Shown: piece after piece, positions 62,436 to 64,000 of the stretch
How positions within the stretch are numbered: position 1 is the first letter of the stretch
Layout: the number at the start of each line of letters is the position of its first letter
Source: Bacteroidaceae bacterium
Lineage (GTDB): Bacteria > Bacteroidota > Bacteroidia > Bacteroidales > Bacteroidaceae
Direction: 5' to 3'
Assembly (NCBI GenBank): GCA_016286165.1
Contig: JAEESE010000009.1
Location: 1 to 64,000, forward strand
Length of the DNA: 64,000 nt
The notes under the pieces: generated by a model
What the model saw: the letters and a program-made list of their open reading frames with translations, nothing else
The model's database searches: none
What the model was told of the DNA's origin: nothing
Program-made: the position numbers and the translations under genes

Positions 62436-63557
62436 ATGAAAAAGTTTATGTTTTTGGCAGCAATGCTCTTTGCTGCATTTACCACGGCTTCCGCTCAGGA
62501 GGACCAGGTAATTGAAGAGTTCCAGCCCCACTGGTTCCTGCAGCTGCAGGGCGGCGGTGCCTACACTCTTGGCGAGGCCAAGTTCAAGGATCTCCTCTCA
62601 CCTGCTGCTCAGATTGCCGTAGGTTATCAGTTCAATCCCGTGCTTGGTCTGCGTCTGCAGGGCAGCGGTTGGGAGAGCAAAGGCGGTTGGGTAAGCCATC
62701 CCAAGGCAGACTACAAGTGGAACTATGCTTCTGCAGGTCTCGACCTTAAGGTAAGCCTCACCAATCTCATCGGTGGCTGGAAGCCCAAGCGTTTCCTCAA
62801 CGTTGGTCTTATCCTCGGCGGTGCTGCTAACATCGCTTGGAACAATGACGAGGCTTGGGATGTTCAGAAGGTGATTGCTAGCATGCCTCCCGTGTTCGAT
62901 CCCGATGGCTACACCCACGAGCTCGAATATCTTTGGGATGGCACCAAGGTTCGCCCCGTAGGCCGTGCTGGTCTTGACTTCGACTTCCGCTGCTCGGATC
63001 GCGTTGCCATCACCCTCGAGGGTAATGCCAACGTCCTCTCCGACAAGTACAACTCGAAGAAGGCTGAGAAGAAGATGAAGGCTGACTGGTACTTCAACGC
63101 TCTCCTCGGTGTGAAGATCGCTCTCGGTCCCACCGTTAAGCGCACCATCATCCCCGCTCCCGTTATCGAGGAGCCCGCTCCTGTTGTTGAAGAGCCGAAG
63201 CCCGTTGTCAAGAAGCCCGAACCCGTTGTTCAGAAGCCCGAGATGCGCACCGAGATCTTCTACGCTATCCGCGAGACTGTTGCTGTTGGTGCCGAGAAGG
63301 CTAAGCTCGACAACCTCATTGCTTTCCTGAAGGCTAACACAGATACTAAGGTTAATGTTACCAGCTATGCCGATGCCGGCACAGGTAACCCCCGCATCAA
63401 CCAGATGTATGCTGCTAAGCGTGCTGAGAATGTCAAGAAGGCTCTCATCGAAGCTGGTATTGCTGAGTCACGCATCACAGTCGACAGCAAGGGTGACACC
63501 GTTCAGCCGTTCGCTGAGAATGACAAGAACCGCGTCTCAATCGCTATCGCAAAGTAA
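62436..63557 (+). CDS. OmpA-family outer-membrane protein
   Basis: A 373-residue protein with a signal peptide (MFLAAMLFAAFTTASAQ). An N-terminal barrel of about eight strands (about 28-235), a Pro-rich hinge with VIEEPAPVVEEPKPVVKKPEPVVQKPE (about 240-268), and a C-terminal OmpA domain (about 270-373) with VTSYADAGTGNPRINQMYAAKRAENVKKAL, including the Asp and Arg that hold diaminopimelate of peptidoglycan. It ties the outer membrane to the wall. Codon use is strongly biased, suggesting high expression. Confidence 0.88.
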   Translation: MKKFMFLAAMLFAAFTTASAQEDQVIEEFQPHWFLQLQGGGAYTLGEAKFKDLLSPAAQIAVGYQFNPVLGLRLQGSGWESKGGWVSHPKADYKWNYASAGLDLKVSLTNLIGGWKPKRFLNVGLILGGAANIAWNNDEAWDVQKVIASMPPVFDPDGYTHELEYLWDGTKVRPVGRAGLDFDFRCSDRVAITLEGNANVLSDKYNSKKAEKKMKADWYFNALLGVKIALGPTVKRTIIPAPVIEEPAPVVEEPKPVVKKPEPVVQKPEMRTEIFYAIRETVAVGAEKAKLDNLIAFLKANTDTKVNVTSYADAGTGNPRINQMYAAKRAENVKKALIEAGIAESRITVDSKGDTVQPFAENDKNRVSIAIAK

Positions 63558-63577
63558 ATATTTGAAAGAAATGAAAA

Positions 63578-63603
63578 AAGCCGTCCTATAGGGCGGCTTT
63601 TTT
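63578..63603 (+). terminator. Intrinsic terminator after the OmpA-family gene
   Basis: AAGCCGTCC, loop TATA, GGGCGGCTT, then TTTT. Nine pairs (one G-T). It lies 20 bp past the stop. Confidence 0.88.
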
Positions 63604-63616
63604 CGTTTTATTATTG

Positions 63617-63626
63617 TATCTTTGCG
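63617..63626 (+). promoter_or_regulatory. -7 element of the OPT transporter gene
   Basis: TATCTTTGCG, a good TAnnTTTG match, 50 bp upstream of the ATG. The -33 region overlaps the T tract of the preceding terminator and is not a clear match. Confidence 0.55.
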
Positions 63627-63675
63627 GCGCATAACCATAATGCAGGCATGTTTAGGCCTGATAAACCATTTTTGT

Positions 63676-64000
63676 ATGGAAGAAAAGAACGAACAGATGC
63701 AACTGCCGGAAAATGCGTTCCGCGAGTTGCGCGAAGGCGAACAGTATGAACCTTTGATGCGTGCCGACCGCTCTTATCCTGAAGTTAATGCCTGGAGCGT
63801 GTCATGGGGTGTCATCATGGCGGTGCTCTTCTCTGCAGCTGCCGCTTATCTTGGGCTGAAGGTAGGCCAAGTCTTTGAGGCGGCCATTCCCATTGCCATC
63901 ATCGCCGTGGGCCTGGGCAGTGCAGCTCATCGCAAAGGCGCTTTGGGCGAGAATGTCATTATTCAAAGTATTGGTGCTTCGTCCGGCGTAATTGTGGCCG
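63676..64000 (+). CDS. OPT-family oligopeptide transporter, partial
   Basis: The first 108 residues of an inner-membrane transporter; the gene continues beyond the window. After a polar N-terminus (EEKNEQMQLPENAFRELREGEQYEPLM) comes SYPEVNAWSVSWGVIMAVLFSAAAAYLGLKVGQVFEAAIPIAIIA, the opening helices and conserved YLGLKVGQ motif of the OPT family, which takes up small peptides or metal chelates by proton symport. Confidence 0.85.
   Translation, partial: MEEKNEQMQLPENAFRELREGEQYEPLMRADRSYPEVNAWSVSWGVIMAVLFSAAAAYLGLKVGQVFEAAIPIAIIAVGLGSAAHRKGALGENVIIQSIGASSGVIVA

Overview
The window looks like a chromosomal segment from a gut- or rumen-type member of Bacteroidota, most likely Prevotella or a close relative. 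The evidence is: promoters of the TTTG / TAnnTTTG type (several with a 19-bp spacer), few Shine-Dalgarno sequences, fimbrillin-like lipoproteins, FISUMP and BACON domains, glycan-degrading enzymes of families PL11/GH97/GH43/GH88, and a fused str-S10-spc-alpha ribosomal superoperon without tuf. No rRNA, tRNA, CRISPR array, transposase or phage gene was seen.

Layout. (1) 1-1.3 kb: leftward genes for a BspA-type leucine-rich-repeat lipoprotein and a DUF4250 protein. (2) 1.4-13.4 kb: five rightward secreted enzymes for acidic, pectin-like glycans (alginate-lyase-fold protein, PL11 rhamnogalacturonan lyase, GH43, GH97, and a trimodular alginate-lyase-fold/beta-helix/GH88 protein). There is no SusC/SusD pair. 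Two short elements with terminal inverted repeats and target-site-like duplications sit at the stop codons of the first two genes. (3) 13.7-23.5 kb: an envelope protein, then five surface lipoproteins built from fimbrillin-like, FN3-like, FISUMP and FGE/C-type-lectin domains. Their C-terminal tips carry a codon pattern like the variable regions of diversity-generating retroelements. (4) 23.5-28.8 kb: a probable accessory signalling locus with an exported caspase-like protease, a sigma factor framed by 70-bp inverted repeats, a single-pass membrane TPR-like protein, an exported LPP20-like protein and an exported transglutaminase-like protein. (5) 28.9-34.2 kb: a STAND-type ATPase, a DUF4421-like outer-membrane protein, a 22-bp tandem array, an exported protein, DUF3467 and metY. 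(6) 34.4-52.85 kb: 33 genes from rpsL to rplQ including fusA, secY, map, infA and rpoA; the promoter is framed by four GGGCAT/ATGCCC half-sites. (7) 53.1-64 kb: a very large coiled-coil surface lipoprotein with strongly biased codon use behind a long leader, small lipoproteins, a triple-FISUMP protein, an OmpA-family protein, and the start of an OPT-family transporter that runs off the end.

How the parts fit. Most genes outside the ribosomal block encode exported or surface proteins. The enzyme block would process charged side-branched polysaccharide. The lipoprotein block looks like an adhesin or pilus set with variable tips. The caspase/sigma locus has the parts expected of an envelope-to-nucleoid signalling pathway: a protease, a sigma factor and a membrane protein that could act as its anti-sigma factor. 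This is an inference from architecture; no described system that matches it exactly is known to me.
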